From assembly GCF_001700965.1 (NCBI RefSeq), contig NZ_CP016756.1, positions 2,284,501 to 2,348,500 of the forward strand: 64,000 nucleotides of DNA, given 5' to 3'. A program made the translations under genes and the position numbers. Under the pieces are notes generated by a model, which saw nothing but the letters and a program-made list of their open reading frames with translations, did not search any database and had not been told where the DNA came from. Source of the stretch: Stenotrophomonas nitritireducens (GTDB lineage Bacteria > Pseudomonadota > Gammaproteobacteria > Xanthomonadales > Xanthomonadaceae). Below are positions 38,928 to 49,400 of the stretch, in pieces (the stretch's first letter is position 1; each line of letters starts with the position of its first letter).

Positions 38928-38942
38928 TGACCAGCGGTGTCA
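38928..38942. promoter_or_regulatory. Operator-like motif TGACACCG-nnn-GTCA (site 2)
   Basis: On the minus strand TGACACCGCTGGTCA, identical in layout to site 1, 63 bases before the first large receptor gene. The two sites share the divergent kdgK/receptor control region (38738-39004). Confidence 0.65.
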
Positions 38943-39004
38943 TCCGGCAGAAAGCACAAGCCAGAGCCACTGCATCGCATGCAAACCTTGGAGAGGGGAC
39001 GCAC

Positions 39005-41776
39005 ATGAATCCACGTAACACGCAGAAAAAGACACCGGTTACCTTGCTCGCCATGGGGATCAGTTTGGCCCTGCAGGCGGGTGTTGCCATGGCCCAGGAT
39101 GCAGCTGCGCCGGCCACCAGCGGCACCGCCGCCACCGAACTGGATGCGGTGACCGTCACCGGTTATCGCGCCAGCGTGGAGAAGGCGCTGGACATCAAGC
39201 GCGGCGAAGCCGGCATTGTCGACGCCATCGTTGCCGAGGACATCGGCAAGTTCCCGGACAGCAACCTGGCCGAGTCGCTGCAGCGTATTCCCGGCGTGGT
39301 GATCACCCGTGATGGCGGCGAAGGCCGCAACATCTCGGTGCGTGGCCTGGGCCCGGATTTCACCCGCGTACGCATCAACGGCCTGGAAGCGCTGAGCACC
39401 GTCGGCAGCAGTGATGGCCAGGGCGGCACCAACCGCGGCCGCGGTTTCGACTTCAACGTGTTCGCCGCCGACCTGTTCACCCAGCTGATCGCACGCAAGA
39501 CCGCCTCGGCTGATGTCGAAGAAGGTTCGCTGGGCGCCACCGTCGACCTGCGCACCGCGCGCCCGTTCGACTATGACGGCTTGACCATCGTCACCAATGT
39601 GCAGGCCTCGTACAACGATGCCTCCGAATCGGCGATGCCGCGTTTTGCCGGTTTGATCGCCAACAGCTGGGCCGATGGCAAGTTCGGTGCATTGCTGTCG
39701 GTGGCCTATTCCGAGCGCGAGACGGTTGAAGAAGGCAGCGGCACCGTGCGCTGGTCCGGTGGCAACACCAATGGGGGTTTCAACGCCGCTTCACCGTTCA
39801 AGGATGCCTTGAAGTCGGATGTGTACGCGCCGCGCTTCCCGCGCTACACGCTGATGGAGCATGACCAGAAGCGTCTGGGCGTGACCGGTGCGCTGCAGTT
39901 CAAGCCCAGTGATCGCACCAGCTTCAGCCTAGATGCGCTGTATTCCAAGATCGACGCCAAGCGCGATGAGAAGTACATCGAGGCCAACGGCCTGAGCAAG
40001 TCGTCGGCCGACGGCAAGAACCAGATCGTCGTCAACAACGGCGAAGTGCGCAACGGCGCGCTGGTCTATGCGGAAATGGACAACGTCGATATCCGCGCCG
40101 AGAACCGCCACGACGAGTGGAGCACCGAGTTCTACCAGGTCAGCCTGGACGGTGAGCATCGTCTGACCGACAACTTCACCATCACCGGCAAGGTGGGTAC
40201 CTCGCGCTCCAAGCACGACAACCCGGTCCAGGCCACCGTCATGATGGACAAGCTCAACGTCGACGGTTACAGCTACGACTACCGTGGCAACCCGAACAAG
40301 CCGGTCTTCAACTACGGCGTCAACCCGACCGATCCCAATGGATGGACGCTGTCCACCATCCGTCTGCGCCAGAACTACGTCACCAACGATTTCGACAACG
40401 GTCAGTTGGAGTTCTCGTGGGTGCTGGGCCCGTCGCTCACCCTGGAAGGTGGCGTGCAGGCCAAGAACTTCAGCTTCGATTCGATGGAGCGCCGTCGCGT
40501 TGGCAACGAAGCCACCTCGCTGCCCAACTTTGCCGGCGGCACACGCATCGTGCCGGTCAACATGACCGAACTGGCCAGCCTCAACGGCATGTCCGGTTCG
40601 CCGGGCAAGTGGGTGGTGCCGAATTTCAACGGCATCGCCAATGAGTTCGACATCCTCAGCGGCGAAGGCATCTACGCGCTGGCCGACTACGCTGCCAGCA
40701 TCCGCAGCGTGCAGGAGCAGGACCGCGGCGGTTGGTTGATGGGCAAGTTCGGTTTCGACATCGGCTCGATCCCGGTCACCGGCAATATCGGTGCGCGCTA
40801 CGTCAAGACCAAGCAGACCTCCAGCGGTATCGCCACGGCCAGCGGCACGCCGGTCAGCACCACGGTCAGCCGTGAGTACAACGACTTCCTGCCGTCCTTG
40901 AACGTGGTGGCGGAAATCACCCCGGACTTCCTGGTCCGCTTCGGCGCCGCCAAGGTGATGTCGCGTCCGGGCCTGGGCAGCCTGACCCCGGGCGTCACCG
41001 TCAGCGTCAGCGGCAGTGCGCGTACGGTCAGTGGCGGCAACCCGGCGTTGGATCCGATCCGCGCCAAAACTGCCGACCTCGGTTTTGAGTGGTATTTCGC
41101 CGAAGGCGCAATGCTCGGCGTCGGCCTGTTCTACAAGGACATCGAGAGCTTCATCCAGGCCACCAAGGAAAGCCGCGTCTACTCGACCAGCGGCCTGCCG
41201 GCGAGCCTGCTCGACAATCTCAATGCCAGCGTCACTGACGAGTTCGTGTTCAGCACCCCGGTCAACACCCCCGGTGGCGACCTGACCGGTGTGGAGTTCA
41301 ACTACACCCAGCCCTTCACCTTCCTGCCGGGCAAGTGGGCCAACTTCGGTACGCAGCTGAACTACACCTACGTCGAGTCGAAGATCCAGTACGTCACCGC
41401 CGGTGGCGTGATGGCGCAGAAGGACGACCTGATCGGGCTGTCGCGCAATGCCTGGAACGCCACCCTGTTCTATGAAGGCGAGAGCTGGTCGGGCCGTGTT
41501 TCGGCGACCAATCGTGACGACTACCTGATCCAGGTACCGGGTACCGAAGCGGGCTTCGACAGCAAGGGCCTGGGCGTGCATGGCCAGAGCGGCACCACCT
41601 TCATCGATGCGTCCATCCACTACCGCATCAGCGACCAGCTGGAAATCAGCCTGGAAGGCGCCAACCTGACCAACGAACCGCAGGAATCGTGGGTGGCCAA
41701 CCCGTCGGTGTCGCTGCCGCTGGAATACAGCGAAACCGGCCGCCAGTTCACCCTGGGCCTGCGTTACAAGTTCTGA
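39005..41776 (+). CDS. TonB-dependent receptor, oligouronide uptake (Xanthomonas/Caulobacter type)
   Basis: A 923-residue outer-membrane receptor started at the ATG at 39005 (GGAGAGGGG upstream). A signal peptide (LLAMGISLALQAGVAMAQD) is followed by the TonB box ELDAVTVTGYRASVEKALDIKR. The plug follows (DIGKFPDSNLAESLQRIPGVVITRDGGEGRNISVRGLGPDFTRVRINGLEAL) and then a large barrel ending in GRQFTLGLRYKF. Size and motifs are those of the carbohydrate-importing TonB receptors of xanthomonads and caulobacters. The pectin context and shared operator point to oligogalacturonide import, powered by TonB-ExbBD at 10-12.5 kb. Confidence 0.92.
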   Translation: MNPRNTQKKTPVTLLAMGISLALQAGVAMAQDAAAPATSGTAATELDAVTVTGYRASVEKALDIKRGEAGIVDAIVAEDIGKFPDSNLAESLQRIPGVVITRDGGEGRNISVRGLGPDFTRVRINGLEALSTVGSSDGQGGTNRGRGFDFNVFAADLFTQLIARKTASADVEEGSLGATVDLRTARPFDYDGLTIVTNVQASYNDASESAMPRFAGLIANSWADGKFGALLSVAYSERETVEEGSGTVRWSGGNTNGGFNAASPFKDALKSDVYAPRFPRYTLMEHDQKRLGVTGALQFKPSDRTSFSLDALYSKIDAKRDEKYIEANGLSKSSADGKNQIVVNNGEVRNGALVYAEMDNVDIRAENRHDEWSTEFYQVSLDGEHRLTDNFTITGKVGTSRSKHDNPVQATVMMDKLNVDGYSYDYRGNPNKPVFNYGVNPTDPNGWTLSTIRLRQNYVTNDFDNGQLEFSWVLGPSLTLEGGVQAKNFSFDSMERRRVGNEATSLPNFAGGTRIVPVNMTELASLNGMSGSPGKWVVPNFNGIANEFDILSGEGIYALADYAASIRSVQEQDRGGWLMGKFGFDIGSIPVTGNIGARYVKTKQTSSGIATASGTPVSTTVSREYNDFLPSLNVVAEITPDFLVRFGAAKVMSRPGLGSLTPGVTVSVSGSARTVSGGNPALDPIRAKTADLGFEWYFAEGAMLGVGLFYKDIESFIQATKESRVYSTSGLPASLLDNLNASVTDEFVFSTPVNTPGGDLTGVEFNYTQPFTFLPGKWANFGTQLNYTYVESKIQYVTAGGVMAQKDDLIGLSRNAWNATLFYEGESWSGRVSATNRDDYLIQVPGTEAGFDSKGLGVHGQSGTTFIDASIHYRISDQLEISLEGANLTNEPQESWVANPSVSLPLEYSETGRQFTLGLRYKF

Positions 41777-41788
41777 TAGCAGCACTTT

Positions 41789-41831
41789 GGCAGGGACCGG
41801 ATCGCATTCTCTCCGCAGATCCGGCCCTGCC
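41789..41831 (+). terminator. Stem-loop after the first receptor
   Basis: Long arms GGCAGGGACCGGAT and ATCCGGCCCTGCC, with one unpaired position and a 16-base loop, lie 12 bases after the stop and are followed by CTTTCG. Possible attenuator separating the two receptor genes. Confidence 0.5.
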
Positions 41832-41982
41832 CTTTCGCTACCCGCAGGCCTGCTTACGCCATGGCCTGCCGCTTGTTTCTGCCGGGCCGCAATGGCCTGG
41901 CACAGCCTGTAGTACTCGCCAGGGAAATCACTCTTACCCTTTCAGTCCGCTTGATTCCCCGCCCGGGGAAGGAGCCCACCGC

Positions 41983-44900
41983 ATGGATCGTAAGCGCCGT
42001 TTTGGAAAGACACCGATTACCTTGATGGCAACCGCCATTGCTTCGGTATTGACCGCTCCCCTCGCCTTTGCCCAGTCCGCACCCGCGGCCGCCGCGGCCA
42101 CCCAGCTTGATGCAGTGAACGTCACCGGCTACCGCCAGAGCCTGCAGAAATCGCTGGACGAAAAGCGTTACACCACCGAACAGGTGGATGCGATCTTCGC
42201 CGAGGACATCGGCAAATTCCCCGACCAGAATCTTGCCGAGTCGCTGCAGCGCATCGCCGGCGTATCGATTGATCGCGAAGGTGGCGAAGGCCAGCGCATC
42301 TCGATCCGTGGTCTTGGTGCCGATTTCACCCGCGTGCGCCTCAATGGCCTGGAAGCGTTGGCCACCGCCGGCAACGGCAGCAGTGGCGTCAACCGCAGCC
42401 GTGGTTTCGATTTCAATACCTTTGCCTCCGAGCTCTTCAGCCAGGTCAAGGTCAACAAGACCCAGTCGGCGCAGATGGACGAAGGCTCGCTGGGCTCAAC
42501 GGTGGATCTGCGCGGCTCGCGACCGTTCGATTTCGCCGGCTTCCAGGCCTCGGCCTCGGCCCAGGCCGGTTATGGCGAATTGTCGGAGAAATTTGATCCG
42601 CGCTTCTCCGGCCTGATAAGCAACACCTGGGCCGATGGCCGCTTTGGTGCACTGCTGTCCGGCTCGTACAGCAAGCGCAACGTCTACGAGGAAGGTTACA
42701 ACCCGGTGCGTTGGGAACACGGCAACCACCGCAATTCGAACCAGTCCACCGCTGCCAACAACGGCACCTATGGCTTCTGCTCGCCGGCAGGCTACGACCC
42801 GCAGACACCGCGCAACCCTGCTTCCAATGAAACCGCCGCCGGCAGCGGCAGCCAAGCCAACCAGGACCGCAACAACGGCTGGGGCAGCTACGGCATCAGC
42901 AAGACCCACTGCGGCAACGGCCTGCCGCGCCCGGCCAATACACCGGAGAACATCACCGCCTACGAGACCGCGACCAATGCCTGGATTCCGCGTTATCCGC
43001 GTTACATCCGCACCGCGCATGAAATCGAGCGGTTGGGCGTAACCGGCGCGTTCCAGTTCAAGGTGTCCGATGACACTCTGCTCAGCTTCGATGCGATGTA
43101 CTCCAAACTGGACAAGGAGCAGCGCGAAGATTCCATCGGTGCCAACCTGCACCGCGCCGCCAACCTCGGCGGCAAGACCCAGATCGTGGTGCGCGAGGCC
43201 GAGGTGGATGCGCAGAACCGGCTGATCTACGGCGTGTTCGACAACGTCGATTTCCGCACCGAGTCGAGCCTGATCGAGGAATCCACCACCTTCCAGCAGT
43301 ACAGCCTGAATCTTGAGCACCACTTCAACGACGCGGTGAAGATGGAGGCCGTGCTCGGCCACTCCAGCTCGGACTATGAGCGCCCGGTGTTCTCGCTGGT
43401 GAGCTTCGACAACAGCAATGTCGATGGCTTCGTGATGGACATGCGCAACGGCGGCGACATGCCGAACATGACCTTGCCGTTTGCCCTGAACGACCCGGCA
43501 GCGTGGTCGTGGTTGGGTTATGGCGCGGTGCCGGTGAACAGCAATGGCACTGCTCGCGGCAGCAACATCAGCGAAGTGCGCTTGAACCCCAGCTACGTCA
43601 ACAACGCCTTCGATACCGCCAAGATCGACCTGCAGTTCAACATCAATCCGACCTTCACCCTGCGTACCGGCCTTGCCTACAAGGACTACGACATGGAGTC
43701 GGAGGAATACCGCCACATCAGCTACGGCCGCCTGGCCCAGGCCTTGCCGGCCGGGGTGACCGTGGCTGACCTGAGCACCAACCTGACCGGCTTTGGCAAG
43801 AACCTGTCCGGCAATGTGCCGAACGGTTGGCTGATTCCGGACTTCGGCAAGATCGCCGAGTTGCTCAACATCAACTGCAACTGCGATACCGGTGTGCAGG
43901 GCGGTGACTACCGCCTGGCTGGTATCGGCCACTTCGGCGCCTCCAACAACAACTTCGAGGTCAACGAGCGCAGCCTGGGTGGCTATCTGCAGCTGGATTT
44001 CAACACCGAGCTGTGGGACCGCGCTTTCCGTGGCAACCTCGGCGTGCGTGTGGTCAATACCCAGATCAATGCCTCGGGCTGGGCGCCATGCAACGCGGCC
44101 ACCTCGGGCAACAATTCGGCCAACTGCGAATCGTTCTTTGGTGTCGCCAGTGCCACGGCTGCCGCCGGTGAGCGCTCGCTGGTGCGCTCGGTGGTCAACC
44201 ACAGCTACCAGGACGTGCTGCCGTCCTTGAACTTGGCCTGGGACGTGGCCGAGAACGTGGTGCTGCGCTTTGGCGCGGCCAAGACCATGGCCCGCCCGAC
44301 CCTGGCTTACCTGTCGCCCAGCGTCAGCGGTGGCCCGACCGGCTACTTCGACGATGGCCGCGTGTTCGCGATCAACCTGGGCAATCCCAAGCTCGACCCT
44401 TTCCGCTCCACCAACTACGACCTGAGCGCGGAGTGGTACTTCGGCGACGGTGGGCTGCTGTCGGCGGCGTTGTTCTACAAGGACATCGACAGCTACGTGC
44501 AGCGCACCCGCCTGCTGACCACCTGGGGCGACATGGGCTACTCGCTGGACCTGCTGCCGGCCGGATTCACCGCCGACACCGTGTTCAACGTGCAGAGCTA
44601 CTACAACACCCCGGGCGGCCCGTTGAAGGGCTACGAGCTGAGCTACCAGCAGCCATTTACCTTCCTGCCCGGGATCTGGAGCAAGTTCGGCATCCAGCTG
44701 AACTACACGCATGTCGAGTCCAGCATCAAATACATGTTCAGCTCGGCCGGCAACGGCAATACCAGCATCACCACCGCCTTCACCGACAACGACCTGGTCA
44801 ACCTGTCGCCGAACTCGTACAACGCCACGCTCTACTACGACGATGGCAAGTTCAGCGCCCGTGTTTCCACCAGCTATCGCGACGGCTATATCGGCGAAAT

Positions 44901-45153
44901 CCTGAGCCAGGAGAGCGTCTGGGACCTGGACGGCAAGCAGCTGGCCACGCCCGATGTAACCGGCAAGGACAGCGTGCGCAATGTGGATTTCAACATGTCG
45001 TACAAGCTGAGCAAGAAGCTGTCGCTGACCTTCGAGGCGATCAACCTGCTGGACACGCCGGACCAGCGTTACGTGGACTCGGCCCTGCAGATGGCCGACC
45101 GCTACACCGTCACCGGCCGCCAGTACTACCTCGGCGCACGTTACAAGTTCTGA
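41983..45153 (+). CDS. TonB-dependent receptor, oligouronide uptake (second, larger)
   Basis: A 1056-residue receptor started at the ATG at 41983 with GAAGGAG upstream. Signal peptide (LMATAIASVLTAPLAFAQS), TonB box QLDAVNVTGYRQSLQKSLDEKR and plug DIGKFPDQNLAESLQRIAGVSIDREGGEGQRISIRGLGADFTRVRLNGLEAL are clearly paralogous to the preceding receptor. The barrel is longer, with an extracellular cysteine-containing insertion (NINCNCDTG) and asparagine-rich loops. It ends GRQYYLGARYKF. It probably binds a different pectic oligomer. A pectate lyase gene follows. Confidence 0.92.
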   Translation: MDRKRRFGKTPITLMATAIASVLTAPLAFAQSAPAAAAATQLDAVNVTGYRQSLQKSLDEKRYTTEQVDAIFAEDIGKFPDQNLAESLQRIAGVSIDREGGEGQRISIRGLGADFTRVRLNGLEALATAGNGSSGVNRSRGFDFNTFASELFSQVKVNKTQSAQMDEGSLGSTVDLRGSRPFDFAGFQASASAQAGYGELSEKFDPRFSGLISNTWADGRFGALLSGSYSKRNVYEEGYNPVRWEHGNHRNSNQSTAANNGTYGFCSPAGYDPQTPRNPASNETAAGSGSQANQDRNNGWGSYGISKTHCGNGLPRPANTPENITAYETATNAWIPRYPRYIRTAHEIERLGVTGAFQFKVSDDTLLSFDAMYSKLDKEQREDSIGANLHRAANLGGKTQIVVREAEVDAQNRLIYGVFDNVDFRTESSLIEESTTFQQYSLNLEHHFNDAVKMEAVLGHSSSDYERPVFSLVSFDNSNVDGFVMDMRNGGDMPNMTLPFALNDPAAWSWLGYGAVPVNSNGTARGSNISEVRLNPSYVNNAFDTAKIDLQFNINPTFTLRTGLAYKDYDMESEEYRHISYGRLAQALPAGVTVADLSTNLTGFGKNLSGNVPNGWLIPDFGKIAELLNINCNCDTGVQGGDYRLAGIGHFGASNNNFEVNERSLGGYLQLDFNTELWDRAFRGNLGVRVVNTQINASGWAPCNAATSGNNSANCESFFGVASATAAAGERSLVRSVVNHSYQDVLPSLNLAWDVAENVVLRFGAAKTMARPTLAYLSPSVSGGPTGYFDDGRVFAINLGNPKLDPFRSTNYDLSAEWYFGDGGLLSAALFYKDIDSYVQRTRLLTTWGDMGYSLDLLPAGFTADTVFNVQSYYNTPGGPLKGYELSYQQPFTFLPGIWSKFGIQLNYTHVESSIKYMFSSAGNGNTSITTAFTDNDLVNLSPNSYNATLYYDDGKFSARVSTSYRDGYIGEILSQESVWDLDGKQLATPDVTGKDSVRNVDFNMSYKLSKKLSLTFEAINLLDTPDQRYVDSALQMADRYTVTGRQYYLGARYKF

Positions 45154-45186
45154 GATGACACAGCGGCACGGCCAAAGCAGTGAAAC

Positions 45187-45212
45187 CGCGATGCCAGCAC
45201 GCTGGCATCGCG
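45187..45212. repeat. Perfect 12-bp hairpin upstream of pectate lyase gene
   Basis: CGCGATGCCAGC and GCTGGCATCGCG are separated by only two bases (AC), 33 bases after the receptor stop and 8 bases before the GGAGGA ribosome-binding site of the next gene. It could attenuate or stabilise the message. Confidence 0.7.
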
Positions 45213-45231
45213 CTGCATGCAGGAGGAAGCG

Positions 45232-46293
45232 ATGAGGCATCTATGGTTACCCACCGCGCTGTTGCTGGGCGCGGGCTGGCTATGCCCGGCGGCGCACGCG
45301 GCTGCGCCGCGCACCGAGCCGGAAGCGGAGAACATGCTGCTGCTGCAGACAGCGTCCGGTGGCTGGTCCAAGCAGTACCAGGGCAAGGCGGTGGACTACC
45401 AGCATGTATTCAGTGCTGGCGAACGCGCAGCGCTGCAGGCACCGGACCGGCTGGACGATGCCAACATCGACAACAAAGCCACCACGCGCGAGATCCGCCA
45501 CCTGCTACAGGCCTGGCAGCACACCGGCAACGGCGCCTACCTGAAGGCCGCACAGCGCGGCGTGGACTATCTGCTGGCCGCGCAGTACGCCAACGGTGGC
45601 TGGCCGCAGTACTACCCCGACCGTTCGCTCTACCGCCATCAGATCACCTTCAACGATGACGCGATGACCCGCGTGCTCGACCTGTTGCAGGACATCGCCG
45701 AAGGCGCACCTACGGTTGCGGGCTTGCCGGCGGACTACCGGGGCAAGGCCAACGCCGCCTTGCAACGTGGGCTGGGCAATGTGCTGGCCACGCAGATCCG
45801 CATGAACGGCCGCCTGAGCATCTGGGCGGCGCAGTACGACGAGGTCAGCCTGCAACCGGCCAAGGCGCGCTCCTACGAGCTGCCATCGTTGGCGGTATCC
45901 GAGTCGGTAGGCGTGCTGCGCCTGCTGATGCGCCAGCCTGAGCCGGGCCCGCAGACGGTGACAGCCATTGAAGCCGGCCTGCAGTGGCTGCAGGCCAATG
46001 CGCTGCCGGACCTGGCGATGCGCAAGGTCGAGGCGGCGGACCAGCCCAGCGGCAAGGACGTGCTTATAGAACCTTTGGCAGGCGCACGGCTGTGGGCGCG
46101 CTTCTACGATCTGCAACAGGGACGGCCGATGTTCGTCAACCGCGAGGGCGAGCGTGTGGCGCGCTTCGCGGATATTCCGAACGAACGCCGGGTAGGTTAT
46201 GCCTGGTATGGCGTGTGGCCGGAGCAGTTGCTGGTGCGGGAGTGGCCGAAGTGGGCGCAGCGGCATGGGCGGAAGATGCCGGAGCGCACGTGA
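45232..46293 (+). CDS. pelA: Pectate lyase, PL10 / PelA type
   Basis: A 353-residue secreted enzyme starting at the ATG at 45232 behind GGAGGA. The signal peptide is MRHLWLPTALLLGAGWLCPAAHAAA. The catalytic alpha/alpha barrel shows PelA-type blocks: NMLLLQTASGGWSKQYQG, DDANIDNKATTREIRHLLQAW, QYANGGWPQYYPDRSLYRHQITFNDDAMTRVLDLL and IWAAQYDEVSLQPAKARSYELPSL. It cleaves polygalacturonate by beta-elimination, giving unsaturated oligogalacturonides for import by the adjacent receptors. Length fits the single-domain family. No carbohydrate-binding module is attached. Confidence 0.9.
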   Translation: MRHLWLPTALLLGAGWLCPAAHAAAPRTEPEAENMLLLQTASGGWSKQYQGKAVDYQHVFSAGERAALQAPDRLDDANIDNKATTREIRHLLQAWQHTGNGAYLKAAQRGVDYLLAAQYANGGWPQYYPDRSLYRHQITFNDDAMTRVLDLLQDIAEGAPTVAGLPADYRGKANAALQRGLGNVLATQIRMNGRLSIWAAQYDEVSLQPAKARSYELPSLAVSESVGVLRLLMRQPEPGPQTVTAIEAGLQWLQANALPDLAMRKVEAADQPSGKDVLIEPLAGARLWARFYDLQQGRPMFVNREGERVARFADIPNERRVGYAWYGVWPEQLLVREWPKWAQRHGRKMPERT

Positions 46294-46301
46294 AGCCTGG
46301 C

Positions 46302-46430
46302 CCTTCTCCCTCCGGGAGAAGGTGGCCCGAAGGGCTGGATGAGGGCAAGAGCGAAGCCCATGCAATCCTGCATTGCGGATGCGCCCGACCCTCTCCCCAA
46401 CCCCTCTCCCGGAGGGAGAGGGGCTAAAGC
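46302..46430. repeat. Pair of CTCTCCC/CTTCTCC stem-loop repeats
   Basis: CCCTTCTCCCTCCGGGAGAAGG followed by GCCCGAAGGGC, and on the right ACCCCTCTCCCGGAGGGAGAGGGGC. These belong to the dispersed family seen near 12.7, 50.3, 52.9, 61.6 and 62.8 kb. Confidence 0.78.
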
Positions 46431-46463
46431 AAAGCAGTCAACCGATTTGGAATGAGCTAGACG

Positions 46464-49400
46464 ATGAACCAGAAAACCGTGTTGCGTCCCACCCACCTCG
46501 CCTGCGTGCTGGGCCTGCTGTTGGCGCCGTTGAGCGCGCTCGCGCAGTCGCCTGAACTGCTGTTCCGCGTCTCCGCAGACCACGGTTTCGTCGCCGACAA
46601 CGCACGCGGCGACGCCACCCCCAACTTCCAGGACAAGGTCAGCCTTGTCGACGACGGTGCGCATGGCCGCGCCATCCAGTGGCAGGACGATGGCGTGCTG
46701 TCGTGGAACGCACCCGGCAATATCCAGGCCGAACGCGGCACGTTGTCCTTCTTCTGGCGCTCGCGTTACGTGGTGGGCGAAACCCCGTTCGTGATCTTCC
46801 GCGTCGGCTATGCCGACCACAGCAGCTGGGACATGGCCTGGCTGCGCATCGACTGGAGTGGCCACGGCTTCGACGCCTTCGTCACCGATGCCAACCTGGC
46901 CCGCACCCGTGTCTCGTTCAAGCTCGACAGCAATCCTTCGCCCGAACAGTGGCAGCACATCGCTTTTGCCTGGGACGAGGACAAGGGCGTCAAGCTGTTC
47001 GTCGACGGCCGTGAAGTTGCGCAGGCGACGACTACCGGTGACTATGACGCCGCGTTGGACCAGTTCGGCCTCGCCGGGCGGGTGATGGCGCCCTACCAGG
47101 TGCAGAGCCGCTACAACTTCCTGCGCGGCAGCGACTTCGATGAGATCCGCGTCTACGACCGCATGCTCGATGCCAATGGCGTCGCCGCGCTTGCACGCAA
47201 TGCCGACCCACGCAGTGCCGAGACCGGAACCGCGTCGCAGCGTGCCTGGTGGCACCGCTATGGCTGGGAAAGCGCGCCGCCACCGGCACTGAGCGGCGCG
47301 ACGACAACGATCCGCAAGGTCGAGTTTGCCGACGTCAAGGACAAGCTGCAGTGGATGTGGAAAGGCACCGACGGCATTGCTGAAACCACCTGGCCGGGCG
47401 TCTACAACCGCTCGCGCCTGCCCGGTCGCAATGACTATATGCAGCTGCCGGACTGGAACACCTATGTTGAAGGCGGCCAGCAACTTGACCTGACCGTGCC
47501 GGCCGGCGAAACCATCAACCGCATCGAGATCCGCGGTGCTGCCTATGGTGAGCTGAAAGGCACGGCAGGCAGCCTGTTCAATCGTCCGCAAGGCGTGGTG
47601 CGCAGCGTTGACGGCTTTGCCGATCAGGTGGGCGGCACGCTGCACTTTCTCAACACCGCCCAGGAAACGCCGATCCAGGAAATCTGGGGCTATCAGGTCA
47701 GTGACACCGCCGAGCCGGAAGGCACAGTCAAGCAGCGCTACCAGATCGACAGCAGCGTGCTGCCGGACTACATCAACATCGCAAGCCTGCGTGACTACAT
47801 CGACGGTCGCTTCGCGCCGGACGAGCGCAGCACGGTGATGGCCCTGCCCAAGGGTGCGGGCTCGCGCAAGCGCGGCGCCGACAGCCTGCCGGCCAAGCCG
47901 ATGCCGATCGTGCATGTGCTGGTTCCGTCCGGTGTGGGTGATGCACCGGCCGCGCAGCCGCTGATCCGCAGCTGGGCGCATAGCTGGGAGAACATGCACG
48001 ATGGCCTCGATGGCGTGGCCATCGATATCCCGGCACTGGATCTACCGGCCACGCATGACGGCCTGATTCCGCTGAACATCCGCATCAAGGACCCGATCTG
48101 GCCGGCACGCGACATGATTGATGTCTCGGTGTCGGTGAAGCCGGGCGAAGCACGCACGCTCTGGCTGGATCTGCGCGATCGCATCCTTACCGCCGACAGC
48201 CTGTGGATCTCGGTGGCCTCGGCGGCACCGGGCTTCAATGCGGCATCGCTGGATGGTGGTGAAGTGCGGCTTGTCTTCAAGGACCGCAAGGAGGCGACCA
48301 AGCAACACGTTGCCGATCGTTTCAACCAGGTGCGTGACAACTGGGGCTTCCTGGTCGAGGAACACACCACCTCCAAGCGCCAGCGTCTGTACGCGCGCGT
48401 TTATGCCGATCTGAGTGATCTGCTGCGGGTTGATCCCGAGCATGAACTTGGCCGTCTGTACTGGAACTACATCAGCTACAACAGCCAGGGCAAGCCGCCG
48501 TTTGAGCAGCCACTGCCGCCCAAGGGTGTGCCGCTGTGGGCGTTCCGCCAGGTGGAAGACCTGAAGTATGTGCGTCGTTTCGTCGACTGGTGGATTGAAA
48601 ACCGGCAGGTGGCTTACGGAGATTTCGGCGGCGGTATTTCCGATGACTCGGACCTGGTCCAGCAATGGCCGGGCCTGGCGCTGATGGGCGTTGAACCGGA
48701 GCGGCTGAACACCTCGCTGACAGCACTGTCGGACGCGGTTTACAAGAACGGCATGTTCTCCAACGGCCTGAGCACCATCGAGACCGACGAACTGCACGCT
48801 TACGAGGAAGGCATCAACGCCAACAGCGCGATGCTCTACCTCAACTGGGGCGACCCGCTCACCGTCGAGCGCCTGATGGAGACGGTGAAGGCCTTCGACG
48901 AGCGCATCATCCTGCGCAACCCGCAGGGCAACCTGCTGTTCTCCAGCAACTGGTTTGGCGGCAACAAGGTCTACCGCGAGCCGAACTGGCAGTGGCAGAA
49001 GCCGTATTCGTTCCCGGCGCTGCACCCGGCCTTCCTGATCGGCGAGTACAACGCCGATCCGACCGGCCGCAAGCTGGTCACCGGTCTTGCCGATGGCTAT
49101 CTTGCCCACGCTTACAAAGACGACAAGGGCCGCTTCACCCTGCCCAACGAGATCAACTGGGCCACCGGCAAGACCCGTGGTGGCGAGCTGAACCAGGGCT
49201 CGGGCAGTGGCGATGTGATGCATACGTTCTGGGCCGCGTGGCGCTGGAGCGGCGATGCCAAGTACCTGCAGGCGCTGGACTACCGCGTGCTGCGTGGCGG
49301 GCCGGGCGTGCTGTCCAATCTGGGCGAGAACTACGTCGATGTACTGGGCAGGCAGCAGGATTGGGGCAAGCAGTTGCTGGCCGACGCCGCCAAGGGCGGC

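Noticed and set aside
42496..45240. 914-residue minus-strand frame
   Set aside because: Antisense shadow of the second large receptor gene.
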